This document shows positions 34,277 through 43,941 of a DNA stretch of 64,000 bases, piece after piece; positions within the stretch are counted from its first letter, which is position 1; every line of letters starts with the position of its first letter. A model generated the notes under the pieces. The model worked only from the letters and a program-made list of their open reading frames with translations. It did no database searches and had not been told where the DNA came from. Both the position numbers and the translations under genes were made by a program. This stretch comes from Williamsia sp. DF01-3 (GTDB lineage: Bacteria; Actinomycetota; Actinomycetes; Mycobacteriales; Mycobacteriaceae). The stretch spans positions 62,001 through 126,000 of the forward strand of contig NZ_JALKFS010000005.1 in NCBI RefSeq assembly GCF_023051145.1, in the 5' to 3' direction.

Positions 34277-35794
34277 ATGACCGTCTCATCCACTCTGATC
34301 CGCAGTGCGCGATTGGTTCCGGTCGGCCGACCAACCCCCACAGATCTCCCCGTCGACATCCGGATCGACGGCGCAACGGTGACCGAGATCGCTCCCGGGC
34401 TTCGCCCGACCGGCGCGGAGACGGTGATCGACGCCGACGGCCGCTGGGCCATCCCCGGACTCTGGGACCAGCACGCTCACCTGACCTGGTGGGCCCAAAG
34501 CCGTTCCAAACTGGACGTATCCGGCACATCAGGTCCTGGCGACGTGCTGCGTATCGTCGCCGACCACGTGGCGTCACTGCCCCACCCCTGGCGGTCCGGC
34601 GCGATCATCGGCTACGGATTCCGAACGGCCACCTGGCCCGAACAGCCAACCGCTGCCATGCTCGACACCGTCAGCGGATCCCATCCGGTCATCCTGGCCA
34701 GCGGCGACGGTCACACCGGCTGGCTGAACACCAAAGCTCTTGCACTTCTGGGGGTTCCGCTTCGCGACGGGCCACTTCTCGAGTCCGAGTGGTTCGACCT
34801 GCAACACCATGTCAGTGCCCTGACCGCCGTATCGGAGAACATCGACGACCTGCTGCGCGCGACCATCTCGGACGCAGCGAGCAAAGGTGTTGTCGGTGTC
34901 GTCGACTTCGAGATGGCTGCGGGCTACCTGGAGTGGCCGGAGCGATTTGCCCGCGGGATCGACCAGATCCGCATCCGGCCGGTCACGTACCCCGACAGAC
35001 TCGACGATGTCCTAGCGGCAGGTCTGCGAACGGGCAGCGAACTCGCCGACGGACGAGGGTTGCTGACCATGGGCCCGTTGAAGATCTTCTCGGACGGGTC
35101 ACTGAACACCCGCACCGCGTTCTGCTGCGAGCCCTATACCGACACCGAACACCACACACTCGGCCACCAGGCGTACCACCAAAAGTCCCTCGTGGAGTTG
35201 CTCACCCGTGGACACCGCGGCGGCATGGACATCGCTTTGCACGCCATCGGTGATGCTGCGGTGGATCAGGCACTGAGCGCGTTCGAGGCAACCGGCGCAC
35301 GCGGCGGCATCGAACACATGCAACTCATCCGCCACGACGACATCCGGCGGATGCGAGCTCTGGGCGTACGGGCGAGTGTCCAGCCGGCCCATCTGATCGA
35401 CGACCGGGAGGTGGCCCGGCAATGCTGGTCCGACCGCACCGACCGTTGTTTCGCCCTTCGTTCGATGCTGCGGGGCGGTGTCACACTCGCGCTCGGCTCC
35501 GATGCACCGGTTGCCCCGCTCGATCCGAGAATCGCGATGGCAGCAGCCGTCGATCGGGGCGCCGACGCGACAACCGAGCCATGGAACGCCGATGAGGCGC
35601 TCACCCCGGCGCAAGCCCTCTCGGCCAGTACTGACGGGCAGACCACGGTGGCAGTGGGCAGTCGGGGCGATGTGGTGCTGCTCGACGACAATCCGATCGC
35701 ATCAGGTACGTCGACAGAGATGGGCGCTCGTCTGCGCGCACTCGGAGTCGCCGCCACCATCGTCCGCGGCCGCCCCGTTCACCTGGCCCTGTAA
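34277..35794 (+). CDS. Amidohydrolase family protein (YtcJ-like)
   Basis: The 505-residue metal-dependent hydrolase has WDQHAHLTWW (metal His pair, about 70), SGDGHTGWLNTKAL, GPLKIFSDGSLNTRTA, DIALHAIGDAAVDQAL, IEHMQL and the late LALGSDAPVAPLDP with the catalytic Asp. This is the amidohydrolase-3/YtcJ family, whose members deacylate or hydrolyse cyclic amides of unknown identity. The start at ATG 34277 lies 65 bp from the divergent synthetase gene. Sharing a promoter with an acyl-CoA synthetase hints at a degradation step; this is inference. Confidence 0.87.
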   Translation: MTVSSTLIRSARLVPVGRPTPTDLPVDIRIDGATVTEIAPGLRPTGAETVIDADGRWAIPGLWDQHAHLTWWAQSRSKLDVSGTSGPGDVLRIVADHVASLPHPWRSGAIIGYGFRTATWPEQPTAAMLDTVSGSHPVILASGDGHTGWLNTKALALLGVPLRDGPLLESEWFDLQHHVSALTAVSENIDDLLRATISDAASKGVVGVVDFEMAAGYLEWPERFARGIDQIRIRPVTYPDRLDDVLAAGLRTGSELADGRGLLTMGPLKIFSDGSLNTRTAFCCEPYTDTEHHTLGHQAYHQKSLVELLTRGHRGGMDIALHAIGDAAVDQALSAFEATGARGGIEHMQLIRHDDIRRMRALGVRASVQPAHLIDDREVARQCWSDRTDRCFALRSMLRGGVTLALGSDAPVAPLDPRIAMAAAVDRGADATTEPWNADEALTPAQALSASTDGQTTVAVGSRGDVVLLDDNPIASGTSTEMGARLRALGVAATIVRGRPVHLAL

Positions 35795-35912
35795 CGGCGA
35801 ACGCGCCAGCACGACTTGGGGCAAACCTCTCGTTACGGTAGGTTTGCGGGCGTTCCGACCACGTCTGCCGGCCACCACACCCGACTGCCCACATCAGCTC
35901 GAAAGGACGCGC

Positions 35913-37445
35913 GTGCCCAGCACGAACTCCGTCACCCATTCTCAGAACCCGCCGGCGACGGTGCGCGCGCTCATGAGTTCACCACGCGATCTCCGGCGGG
36001 AGGTGCTGGCAGGTCTGGTGGTGGCGCTCGCGCTTATCCCCGAGGCCATCTCGTTCTCGATCATCGCCGGGGTCGACCCGCGTGTGGGGCTGTTCGCGTC
36101 GTTCACCATGGCCGTCACCATCGCCGTGGTCGGAGGCCGGCCGGCGATGATCTCCGCCGCCACCGGCGCTGTTGCGCTTGTCGTGGCGCCGATCGTCGAC
36201 GACTACGGACTCGACTACCTCATCGCCACGGTCATCCTCGCCGGCATCTTCCAGATCGCGCTCAGCGTGATCGGTATCGCCAAGTTGATGCGCTTCATCC
36301 CCCGCAGCGTGATGACCGGGTTCGTCAACGCGTTGGCCATTCTCATCTTCGGAGCCCAGCTGCCGCATCTCATCGGTGACGACATCCCTTGGCTCGTCTA
36401 TCCCCTGGTGGCAACGGGTTTGGCGATCATCGTGCTGTTGCCCCGGCTCACCACGGCCATTCCCTCGCCACTTGTGGCGATCGTGGGTTTGACGGTGGTG
36501 GTCACCGCGTTCGGCTGGGATGTCCCATCGGTGGAAGACGAAGGCGCATTGCCCGATTCGCTACCGTCCCTGTTGATCCCCGATGTGCCGTTCACGATGC
36601 ACACCCTGTCGGTCATCGCGCCTTACGCACTGGCGATGGCCCTCGTGGGACTGATGGAGTCGCTGATGACAGCCAAGCTGGTCGACGACATCACTGACAC
36701 ACACTCCGACAAGACCCGCGAAGGGTGGGGCCAAGGAGTGGCCAACGTCGTCACCGGGTTCTTCGGCGGCATGGGTGGCTGCGCGATGATCGGTCAGACA
36801 ATGATCAACGTCAAGCAATCGGGCGCCCGCACCAGACTGTCGACGTTCCTCGCGGGGTTGTTCCTGTTGATCCTTGTCGTGGTTCTCGGCGACATCGTCG
36901 GTGTCATCCCGATGGCCGCCCTGGTCGCCGTGATGATCATGGTGTCGGTCGGTACGTTCGACTGGCACAGCGTCCATCCCCGAATCCTGCGGATGATGCC
37001 GTTTCCGGAAACCCTTGTCATGCTGGTCACCGTTGTCGCAACGGTTCTCACCAGTAATCTCGCAATCGGCGTCGTTCTCGGCGTGCTCACCGCGATGGTG
37101 TTGTTCGCCCGCCGGGTCGCACATCTCACCACGGTCACGCCTGTCACCGAAACCGACCCCGAGAGTGCCGATTTCGCCGAGATGCGTCGCTACCGGGTCA
37201 CCGGACAGTTGTTTTTCGCGTCGAGCAACGACCTCGTCTACCAGTTCGACTATGCGGGCGATCCCGACAGGGTCATCATCGACCTGAGCGATGCCGACGT
37301 CTGGGATGCGTCGACGGTCGCCAGTCTCGATGCCGTACTGGGCAAGTACCGGGCGCGAGGCAAACAGGCCACGATCGTCGGGCTAGAGGGCGCGGGGCTC
37401 GCGCGCCTGGAACGGTTGTCGGGCCGACTCGGCGCATCCGGCTGA
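35913..37445 (+). CDS. SulP-family anion transporter with STAS domain
   Basis: From GTG 35913 (AAAGGA upstream) the 510-residue protein has the SulP membrane domain with about ten to fourteen helices. It includes [36 protein letters not shown] and [12 protein letters not shown]-terminal STAS domain (about 423-505) carries [20 protein letters not shown]. Bacterial SulP proteins move sulfate, bicarbonate or dicarboxylates. An upstream reading extension exists but is not credible. Its stop overlaps the ATG of the MerR gene. Confidence 0.9.
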   Translation: MPSTNSVTHSQNPPATVRALMSSPRDLRREVLAGLVVALALIPEAISFSIIAGVDPRVGLFASFTMAVTIAVVGGRPAMISAATGAVALVVAPIVDDYGLDYLIATVILAGIFQIALSVIGIAKLMRFIPRSVMTGFVNALAILIFGAQLPHLIGDDIPWLVYPLVATGLAIIVLLPRLTTAIPSPLVAIVGLTVVVTAFGWDVPSVEDEGALPDSLPSLLIPDVPFTMHTLSVIAPYALAMALVGLMESLMTAKLVDDITDTHSDKTREGWGQGVANVVTGFFGGMGGCAMIGQTMINVKQSGARTRLSTFLAGLFLLILVVVLGDIVGVIPMAALVAVMIMVSVGTFDWHSVHPRILRMMPFPETLVMLVTVVATVLTSNLAIGVVLGVLTAMVLFARRVAHLTTVTPVTETDPESADFAEMRRYRVTGQLFFASSNDLVYQFDYAGDPDRVIIDLSDADVWDASTVASLDAVLGKYRARGKQATIVGLEGAGLARLERLSGRLGASG

Positions 37446-37819
37446 TGGCCGGCGACCGCATGAAGGTGGGCGAGGTTGCCGACCGGCTCGGCCTGTCGGT
37501 CCGGACCCTTCGCCACTACGAAGACATCGATCTGGTGGCGCCGACAGCCCGCACCGAAGGCAATTTCCGGCTCTACACCGAAGACGATGTGCGACGGCTG
37601 CTGATCATCCGGCGGATGAAACCCTTGGGCTACAGCCTCGACGAGATGCGCACGTTCTTACGCGCCGTGGATGCATTGCACGGTTCCGACAATCCGGATC
37701 CCGCTGCCCGCATCGTCATCGACGAGGTGAGAGCCGACGCCCGAAACCGCTACGAACGCCTGCTCACCCACGTCGAGTACGCCACCGAGTTCATCGGCAT
37801 ACTCGACGACCTCGACTGA
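37445..37819 (+). CDS. MerR-family transcriptional regulator
   Basis: 124 residues: VGEVADRLGLSVRTLRHYED (HTH), NFRLYTEDDVRRLLIIRRMK (wing and helix) and an effector region LGYSLDEMRTFLRAVD with a helical tail. There is no Cys cluster for metal binding, so a small organic effector is more likely. The ATG overlaps the SulP stop (TGATG), suggesting joint expression and control of the transporter. Confidence 0.87.
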   Translation: MAGDRMKVGEVADRLGLSVRTLRHYEDIDLVAPTARTEGNFRLYTEDDVRRLLIIRRMKPLGYSLDEMRTFLRAVDALHGSDNPDPAARIVIDEVRADARNRYERLLTHVEYATEFIGILDDLD

Positions 37820-37831
37820 TGACGGACCTCC

Positions 37832-38041
37832 TCAGTCCTCCAGTTTGAAACCGACCTTCAGGGTGACCTGGAAGTGCGCGAGCTCTCCGTTCTCCACGTG
37901 CCCTCGGGTCTCGACCACCTCGAACCAATCCACGTTGCGCAGCGACTTGTTGGCCCGGGCTATCGCGGTCTTGATCGCATCGTCGGTACTTGTTGTCGAC
38001 GACCCGACGATCTCGGTGACGCGGTAGACGTTGTCGCTCAT
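37832..38041 (-). CDS. Dodecin (flavin-binding protein), copy 2
   Basis: Sixty-nine residues, NVYRVTEIVGSSTTSTDDAI through DWFEVVETRGHVENG to LKVGFKLED. It differs from copy 1 (17076-17285) at 12 positions. Charged changes cluster in the helix (ANKSLRN against AETLKNI) and Glu replaces Gln beside the flavin Trp. The start at ATG 38041 has GGAGATTCGC upstream. It is convergent with the MerR gene, 12 bp apart. Confidence 0.93.
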   Translation of the reverse strand: MSDNVYRVTEIVGSSTTSTDDAIKTAIARANKSLRNVDWFEVVETRGHVENGELAHFQVTLKVGFKLED

Positions 38042-38187
38042 GCGAATCTCCATTCTCGTTCTGCTCGGTGCGGACTTCTGATCTCTCGCCCAACCCACGT
38101 TAGGCGATCGCGGCGCCGCACGACATCGATCTCGACGTCGGTCGCCGTTGCCCCGTGGGATCGAACGCCTGCCGTTACCATCACGCC

Positions 38188-40371
38188 ATGGGCCTGCCCG
38201 TCCCGCGTCGACTGCGCTCACTGCCTGCGGCCGTGCGTTCGCGCGACCACGGTTTCGATGCGTTGCGGAGGGCGGTACGCACCGCGATCATCGTCCCGAT
38301 CGTGGCTGCACTCGCCGTGCATGTCGGCGGCCCCCAGACTCCGTTGTTCGCCATCTTCGGCACCATCGCGCTACTGGTGCTGGTCGACTTCCCGGGCAAC
38401 CGCACTCGACGTGCCGTCAGCTTAGCCGGTCTCGCTGTGGTGGGGTACGTATTCATCACCGTCGGAACGGTTCTGGCGACGCCTGCTTGGGTGGGCGTGA
38501 TCTCGATGCTGGTGGTCGGGGTGGTGGTGTCCTACCTGGCCATTCTCAGTTCCAGTTTCGCCGCGGGCCAGCGCGCTGCTCTCCTCGCGTTTGTCCTGCC
38601 CGTGGCAGTTCCCGATGTCGGCCCGATCTCCGACCGACTGTTGGGTTGGACTCTGGCACTGGTGTTCTGCGTCCCGGCTGCGCTATATTTCCTGCCCCCC
38701 GATCACCACGATGCGCTGCGCCGCCGGGTCCGGGAAGTCTGTGAGACTCTTGCCGAATACATCGCCATGAGCGACACCGACACCGCGTCCACCGCGCGAG
38801 TCATGGACGCGATGAGCAACCTACGTCAGGCGTACCTGGGTACCGACAGCCGACCTACGGGGCTCACGGCCGGCAGTCGAGCTCTCGCGCGCGTGGTGGA
38901 CGACCTCGAATGGCTTGCCGCTCAGACCACTCACGGCCAGACCCGGTTACCCGAAGAAGTTCGAGACCCTGCCTCGGCGGTCCTGCGTCGTTGCGTCGAG
39001 GTGCTCCGCGAAGGCAGGTCACCAGACGACGATGACCTGTACCGGCAACGACTCGTCTCCACAGCAACGGACCTGACCTCGGTATTGCGAAACCGATTCG
39101 GTCACAACGTCGAACAGATCGTGGCCGAGGCTAGCGAGCCCGAGGCGGAGGCCACTGGCGCCCGGTTGCTCACGGTTCACACCGTCGGCACAACAGTGGC
39201 TCTCGTCGGGCGGACCATCGCGTGGTCGTCTGCTGCGGATGCGCGGCCGATGATCGCCAAGGTGCTGGGCAGGCAGTTGCCACCGACCGGCGCAGCAGAT
39301 CTCGTGCTGTCCGAACTCGAGGCCACCCGAAAAGCCGCGTCACCGGTCGTCATCGCCCGGTCGGTGATTGCCCGCAACGCCATGCGCACCGGTGTGGGCC
39401 TCGCTGCCGCAGTGGCCCTCATTCAGATGGTGCCGGTGCAGCACGGGTTCTGGGTGGTGCTGGGCGCGATGTCGGTTCTGCGCAGCAGTGCCCTCACCAC
39501 GGGCTCGAAAGTCGTACGGGCAGTTGCGGGAACCACCGCGGGGTTTGTCATCGGCGGAGCCATCGTCGTCGTGTTGGGTACCAACGGCACCCTGTTGTGG
39601 ATTCTGCTTCCCTTTGCAGCTTTCGGAGCCGCCTACATTCCCAAGGTATTCTCCTTCGCCGCCGGTCAAGCCGCGTTCACGGTGCTGGTGATCACCATGT
39701 TCAACATTCTCAAGCCCAGCGGTTGGCACGTGGGCCTGATTCGCGTAGAGGATGTTGCCATCGGATGCGCAGTGGCAGTGGTGGTCTCGTTTCTCCTCTG
39801 GCCACGGGGTGTCGCAGCGACGGCACGCGCGGCCATCGACAGCGCAACCGGCCAGTACCTGCAGTACCTCGATGTTGTGGTCGGCCGGTTACTCCGGGGC
39901 ACCGAGCGCTCGGCGAGCGCCGACGTCACCAACCACCGCAACCTGAGTGTCATTGCCTATCGCACTGCCGATGACGCGGCGCGCCAATATCTTTCAGAAA
40001 GTGGTGGGCCCACGGACGAGCGAACGCCCATGCTCCGAGCTTTCGGGCAAGCCACTCGCCTCCGCGTAGTCGCCGATTCGATCGCCGACCTCCCGCTGCC
40101 GCCCGACCCGGACGGCCATCCCCGACTTCGGGCGGTGGTCAGGCGCCACACCGACAAGATCCGGGCCGGCCATGCGACGCACACCGACGTCGGAGTCGGG
40201 ATCGCCGAGGATGCCGTGTCGGCTCTGCGCGCGGACACCGCCGATCGCCCACTGGACATGGCCACTGCGCGACCACTGATCGGCACGTGTGCGTATCTCG
40301 GCGAACTCGAGCTGATGTACGGCGCTGCTGAGCCGTTCGCTGAGTCCCCGCTCGGACGGCCGAGCACCTAG
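38188..40371 (+). CDS. FUSC-family membrane protein (aromatic-acid-exporter-like)
   Basis: The 727-residue protein starts at ATG 38188. It has two membrane blocks. The first (about 25-175) contains FDALRRAVRTAIIVPIVAAL and LLVLVDFPGNRTRR. The second (about 395-540) contains RNAMRTGVGLAAAVALIQMV, FWVVLGAMSVLRSSAL and FSFAAGQAAFTVLVI. A soluble helical region follows each block. This is the FUSC/ArAE fold of exporters for aromatic acids. A further upstream start at 38155 is possible. No efflux partner is adjacent. Confidence 0.85.
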   Translation: MGLPVPRRLRSLPAAVRSRDHGFDALRRAVRTAIIVPIVAALAVHVGGPQTPLFAIFGTIALLVLVDFPGNRTRRAVSLAGLAVVGYVFITVGTVLATPAWVGVISMLVVGVVVSYLAILSSSFAAGQRAALLAFVLPVAVPDVGPISDRLLGWTLALVFCVPAALYFLPPDHHDALRRRVREVCETLAEYIAMSDTDTASTARVMDAMSNLRQAYLGTDSRPTGLTAGSRALARVVDDLEWLAAQTTHGQTRLPEEVRDPASAVLRRCVEVLREGRSPDDDDLYRQRLVSTATDLTSVLRNRFGHNVEQIVAEASEPEAEATGARLLTVHTVGTTVALVGRTIAWSSAADARPMIAKVLGRQLPPTGAADLVLSELEATRKAASPVVIARSVIARNAMRTGVGLAAAVALIQMVPVQHGFWVVLGAMSVLRSSALTTGSKVVRAVAGTTAGFVIGGAIVVVLGTNGTLLWILLPFAAFGAAYIPKVFSFAAGQAAFTVLVITMFNILKPSGWHVGLIRVEDVAIGCAVAVVVSFLLWPRGVAATARAAIDSATGQYLQYLDVVVGRLLRGTERSASADVTNHRNLSVIAYRTADDAARQYLSESGGPTDERTPMLRAFGQATRLRVVADSIADLPLPPDPDGHPRLRAVVRRHTDKIRAGHATHTDVGVGIAEDAVSALRADTADRPLDMATARPLIGTCAYLGELELMYGAAEPFAESPLGRPST

Positions 40372-40447
40372 CCGCCTGTCCCTCGAACGGTCTACTCCGA
40401 GCGGCTCACGCACGGAAAATCGGTTGCCCCGCGCCGCCTGAACCGCC

Positions 40448-40528
40448 AACACTGTCCTGGCCTGCACAAACACTGTCGAGCGATCGCTTGGCAGGATATT
40501 TGCCAATACTGTCAATTCAGACACTGTT
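40448..40528. repeat. Four ACACTGT-like repeats in an intergenic region
   Basis: The 189-bp gap after the FUSC gene holds four short direct repeats of A-C/T-ACTGT: around 40448-40456, 40468-40477, 40505-40513 and 40521-40528. The first two lie 21 bp apart and the last two 15 bp apart. They sit before a 57-residue reading frame and could be regulator sites or coincidental. Confidence 0.35.
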
Positions 40529-40560
40529 GGCGCGATGTATTCGAACGGATAGTTGCTGCC

Positions 40561-40734
40561 ATGGACATTGTGGTGATCTTGGGGCCGGCCGTGGTTGCCG
40601 GATTGATTGCGACGTATCAAAATCGCACGTCGCCGCGGGCGTCTTTCGACGCCGGATCTGGGATGAGCCGGGCACGCACCGAGCTCGAACTCGACCTGCT
40701 CGATCGAGGTAGCAAGGGGCGCAATGGCGGCTGA
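40561..40734 (+). CDS. Very small single-pass membrane protein
   Basis: An ATG at 40561 opens 57 codons. A hydrophobic N-terminus IVVILGPAVVAGLIATYQNR is followed by a hydrophilic tail (SRARTELELDLLDRGSK). It resembles a short signal-anchor peptide. No ribosome site is obvious. It fills an otherwise empty gap, and the composition looks more protein-like than its alternative frames. Kept with low confidence. Confidence 0.35.
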   Translation: MDIVVILGPAVVAGLIATYQNRTSPRASFDAGSGMSRARTELELDLLDRGSKGRNGG

Positions 40735-40845
40735 GGCGGTCTGGTGGGCCTGCGCGGTGGGCGCGACCCGCGGTGGACAAGATGCGCAAACGATCGAACA
40801 CTGATCTTGTGGTCGAGTAACGATCGATGAGCGAGAGGGCCCGGA

Positions 40846-41202
40846 ATGACAACTCCAGACATCAACCCGTCGGTGCCACCCAGCGGTTCCGGTTGCGTCG
40901 AATGCGACCAGACGGGTAGCTGGTGGTTCCATCTACGCCGGTGCGCAACGTGCGGTCACGTTGGCTGCTGCGATGATTCGCTGTCCCGGCACGCCTCACA
41001 CCATGCCGCCGACACGGGTCATGCTGTCATCCAGTCGTTCGAACCTGGTGAGGATTGGTTCTGGAACTACGCCACCAATGACTACTACCGCGGCCCCGAA
41101 CTCGCTCCGCCGCACGCGCACCCCGTCGATCAGGCGACGCCGGGTCCGAGTGATCGCGTGCCTGCCGACTGGATGAGCCGGCTGAAAAACCGGACCGACT
41201 GA
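40846..41202 (+). CDS. UBP-type zinc finger protein
   Basis: 118 residues with the ZnF-UBP pattern: GCVECDQTGSWWFHLRRC, CATCGHVGCCDDS, SRHASHHAADTGHAVIQSFE and EDWFWNYATNDYY. The Cys and His ligands are all present. In bacteria such domains stand alone and their role is unknown; they do not imply ubiquitin. A hairpin follows. The start at ATG 40846 is the first in frame. Confidence 0.88.
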   Translation: MTTPDINPSVPPSGSGCVECDQTGSWWFHLRRCATCGHVGCCDDSLSRHASHHAADTGHAVIQSFEPGEDWFWNYATNDYYRGPELAPPHAHPVDQATPGPSDRVPADWMSRLKNRTD

Positions 41203-41240
41203 CCGGGTTTGGGCTCTCGTGGCGGCCCGGAACGGTGGCG

Positions 41241-41256
41241 GCCCGATGTCTCGGGC
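41241..41256 (+). terminator. Hairpin after UBP zinc-finger gene
   Basis: GCCCGA (41241-41246) and TCGGGC (41251-41256) form a tight stem with a four-base TGTC loop, extendable by CG pairs with one bulge. It lies about 40 bp after the UBP stop. No T tail is seen. Confidence 0.5.
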
Positions 41257-41295
41257 CCGTAGCCTTCACATCACCATCGATGTGGAAGGGGCACC

Positions 41296-42177
41296 ATGGC
41301 TTCGGAGTTCGACCTCCTGACCGAGAACGCTGCCGAACTGGATATCGATCTAGATCGCATCCCCGAGGTGACCCGCATCGACACCGATGTGGACGGCAAC
41401 GTGGTCAGCAGCGTGCAGTGGACCGCCGAGTCCCCCCGCATCGTCTTCCTCCATGGTGGCGGACAGAACGCTCACACCTGGGACAGCGTGATCCTGGCGC
41501 TGGGCCTACCGGCGCTCGCCGTCGATCTGCCGGGGCACGGCCACTCCGGCTGGCGAGAAGACCACGACTACCGTCCGCAACCGAATGCCGTCGCCGTCGC
41601 TCCGGTCATCCGTGACCTCGCCCCCGACGCCGAACTGGTTGTCGGTATGTCGTTGGGCGGACTCACCACCATCGCCATCACCGCGCTCGATCCCCGCCTC
41701 ATTCGACGGGCCCTGATCGTCGACGTGAGCCCCGAATCACCGAAACGGGTAGAGCAACTGAGCGGAGCCGATCGAGGCACGGTCGCGCTGGTCAGCGGAC
41801 CCGACACGTACGACAGCCGGGACGAACTGATCGAGCTCACCGCCGCAGCCGCACCCGGACGCAGCAGGTCGTCGATTCGTCGCGGGGTCATCCACAACAC
41901 CCGCGAACTCGACGACGGCCGTGTGCAGTGGCGCTACGACAAGATGCGCGAGAGCATCGAACCCGGGCCGCTCTGGGATGCCCTGTCGGCCAGCACCATT
42001 CCTCTCACCCTGGTCCGCGGCGGTGCGTCGGCTTTTGTCACCGACACCGATGCCGCCGAGATCGTCCGTCGACGGCCGGGCTCCGAAGTGATCTCGGTAC
42101 CCGGAGCGGGGCACTCGGTGCAGAGCGACGCCCCACTGGAGTTGGCCGCGATCATCCGATCGACGCTGGGGTTGTGA
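41296..42177 (+). CDS. Alpha/beta hydrolase
   Basis: The 293-residue hydrolase has the oxyanion motif IVFLHGGGQNAHTWD, the VDLPGHGHSG loop, the nucleophile elbow LVVGMSLGGLTTIAI and the catalytic His in SVPGAGHSVQSD. Asp in TDAAEIV may be the acid. It could be an esterase or C-C hydrolase; nothing nearby fixes the substrate. The ATG is preceded by GAAGGGG. Confidence 0.87.
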   Translation: MASEFDLLTENAAELDIDLDRIPEVTRIDTDVDGNVVSSVQWTAESPRIVFLHGGGQNAHTWDSVILALGLPALAVDLPGHGHSGWREDHDYRPQPNAVAVAPVIRDLAPDAELVVGMSLGGLTTIAITALDPRLIRRALIVDVSPESPKRVEQLSGADRGTVALVSGPDTYDSRDELIELTAAAAPGRSRSSIRRGVIHNTRELDDGRVQWRYDKMRESIEPGPLWDALSASTIPLTLVRGGASAFVTDTDAAEIVRRRPGSEVISVPGAGHSVQSDAPLELAAIIRSTLGL

Positions 42178-42375
42178 TCGCAGGCGGTTTCGCTGGGTTG
42201 CGTTCGATGAACACAGCCCGAAGACTGCGGAACAGTTCGACGATCAAACCCTGAGCTGCGCGCTCGGTCGCGGGATACTCTTTGCGCACCCTGTTGTTTT
42301 CATGTGGAAGTTCGTTCGATCACCATCGAGTCAAATTGCTTGTCTGGTGCCCAGCACCGACGAAGGGAGCCACCC

Positions 42376-43941
42376 TTGACGGCCACCGTGACACCGGAAG
42401 CACCACCACGCGCGAAGGTGGTGCTGGGCACCCTGATACTCGTCGCCGGGGTGGCCAACATCAACCTGGCGGTCGCCAACGTCGCACTTCCCGACATCGG
42501 TAGAGCCTTCGACGCGGGCGCCACCGGACTGAACCTTGTCGCAGTGGGATATTCACTGGGATTGGCCGCGTCCGTGCTGTACTTCGGCGCTCTCGGCGAC
42601 CGGCACGGCCGTAAACGGATGCTCGTCTTCGGCATGATGTTGTCGATCCCGGCTTCGTTGGTGGCCGGCTTCGCACCGTCGATCGAGGTTTTGTTCGCTG
42701 CGCGTCTGGTGGGCGGAATCGCTGCCGGACTGGCCTTTCCGACCACCCTGGCGGTCATCACCGCTCTCTGGTCGGGCCCGAGTCGCACTCGCGCCATCGC
42801 CGCGTGGTCAGCGCTTGGCGGCGCGATCTCCTCACTGGGGCCGATCGTTTCAGGTGCATTGCTCGAGGTGTTCAGCTGGCACTCGGTGTTCCTCGTGACA
42901 CTGCCGCTCGCCGTCGTGGCACTGGTGGCCGCGATATTCCTCGTACCATCCGATTCCGGCGATGCATCCGAGTCGGTGGACAATCTCGGCGGCGTGCTGT
43001 CCATCGTGTTCGTGGGCGCAATGATCCTGGCCCTCAACTTCATCCCGATGTCGGGCGCCGGATCGGCGGTGGGTGTACTGGCCGCGATCTCTCTCGCCGC
43101 CGGTATCGCGTTCTTCGTGCGGCAACGTCATGCCCCCACACCGTTGTTCGATCTCTCGATTGCCAGTCGCCGCACCTTCTGGGTGGCCGCGTTCGGTGGT
43201 GTGGTCGTGTTCGGCACGCTGATGGGTGTGATGTTCATCGGCCAGCAGTATCTGCAGAACGTGCTGGAGTACTCGACGTTGGAGGCCGGCACCACCATCG
43301 TTCCCGCCGCGATCGGAATGGTGCTCTTCGCGCCGTTGTCCGCCCGGATGGTCGAGGCGCGTGGTTCACGCATCACCCTGCTGGTGGGATTCGTGTTCAT
43401 CCTCGCCGGTCTCGTTGCGGCGTTGACGATGTGGACCGAGGATGCACACTACTGGCAGATCGCGGTGGCGTACGCCTTGGTCGGAATCGGAGTCGGCTTC
43501 GCCGGCACACCGGCATCGCGGTCGCTGACCGGATCGGTGCCACGCTCGCGCGCAGGTATGGCCTCCAGCATGTCCGACCTGCAGCGCGATCTCGGCGGGG
43601 CCATCATGCAGTCCATCCTGGGTGCAATTCTGACCGCCGGATACGCACGCGACTTCACCAAGTCGATCTCGGATTCGCCCGACGCGGCCAAGGTCACCGA
43701 CGAGACGGAAGCTGCTCTGACGAAGTCGTTTTCGAGTGCCGAGGTGCTGGCCGAGCGCTATCCCGAGTACGGCAAGGAGATCATCGCCGGCGCCCGCGAT
43801 GCGTTTGTTCACGGCGACCACCTGGCCTACGCCGCGGCGATCGCCGTGGTGCTGGGCGGCGCACTGGTGGTGTTCTTCGGCTATCCGAAGGTCGATGACG
43901 AACGCCGACTCATGAAAGAGTATGCGCGCGAGGGGTCTTAG
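42376..43941 (+). CDS. MFS drug exporter (DHA2-like, 14 helices)
   Basis: From TTG 42376 (GGGAG upstream) the 521-residue protein has around fourteen helices. It shows motif A in LGDRHGRKRMLVFGM, motif C-like SSLGPIVSGALLEVF and LTGSVPRSRAGMASS. It belongs with actinobacterial DHA2 multidrug exporters. A GTG at 42304 in frame adds 24 unlikely residues. The stop overlaps the convergent zwf stop region by four bases. Confidence 0.87.
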   Translation: MTATVTPEAPPRAKVVLGTLILVAGVANINLAVANVALPDIGRAFDAGATGLNLVAVGYSLGLAASVLYFGALGDRHGRKRMLVFGMMLSIPASLVAGFAPSIEVLFAARLVGGIAAGLAFPTTLAVITALWSGPSRTRAIAAWSALGGAISSLGPIVSGALLEVFSWHSVFLVTLPLAVVALVAAIFLVPSDSGDASESVDNLGGVLSIVFVGAMILALNFIPMSGAGSAVGVLAAISLAAGIAFFVRQRHAPTPLFDLSIASRRTFWVAAFGGVVVFGTLMGVMFIGQQYLQNVLEYSTLEAGTTIVPAAIGMVLFAPLSARMVEARGSRITLLVGFVFILAGLVAALTMWTEDAHYWQIAVAYALVGIGVGFAGTPASRSLTGSVPRSRAGMASSMSDLQRDLGGAIMQSILGAILTAGYARDFTKSISDSPDAAKVTDETEAALTKSFSSAEVLAERYPEYGKEIIAGARDAFVHGDHLAYAAAIAVVLGGALVVFFGYPKVDDERRLMKEYAREGS

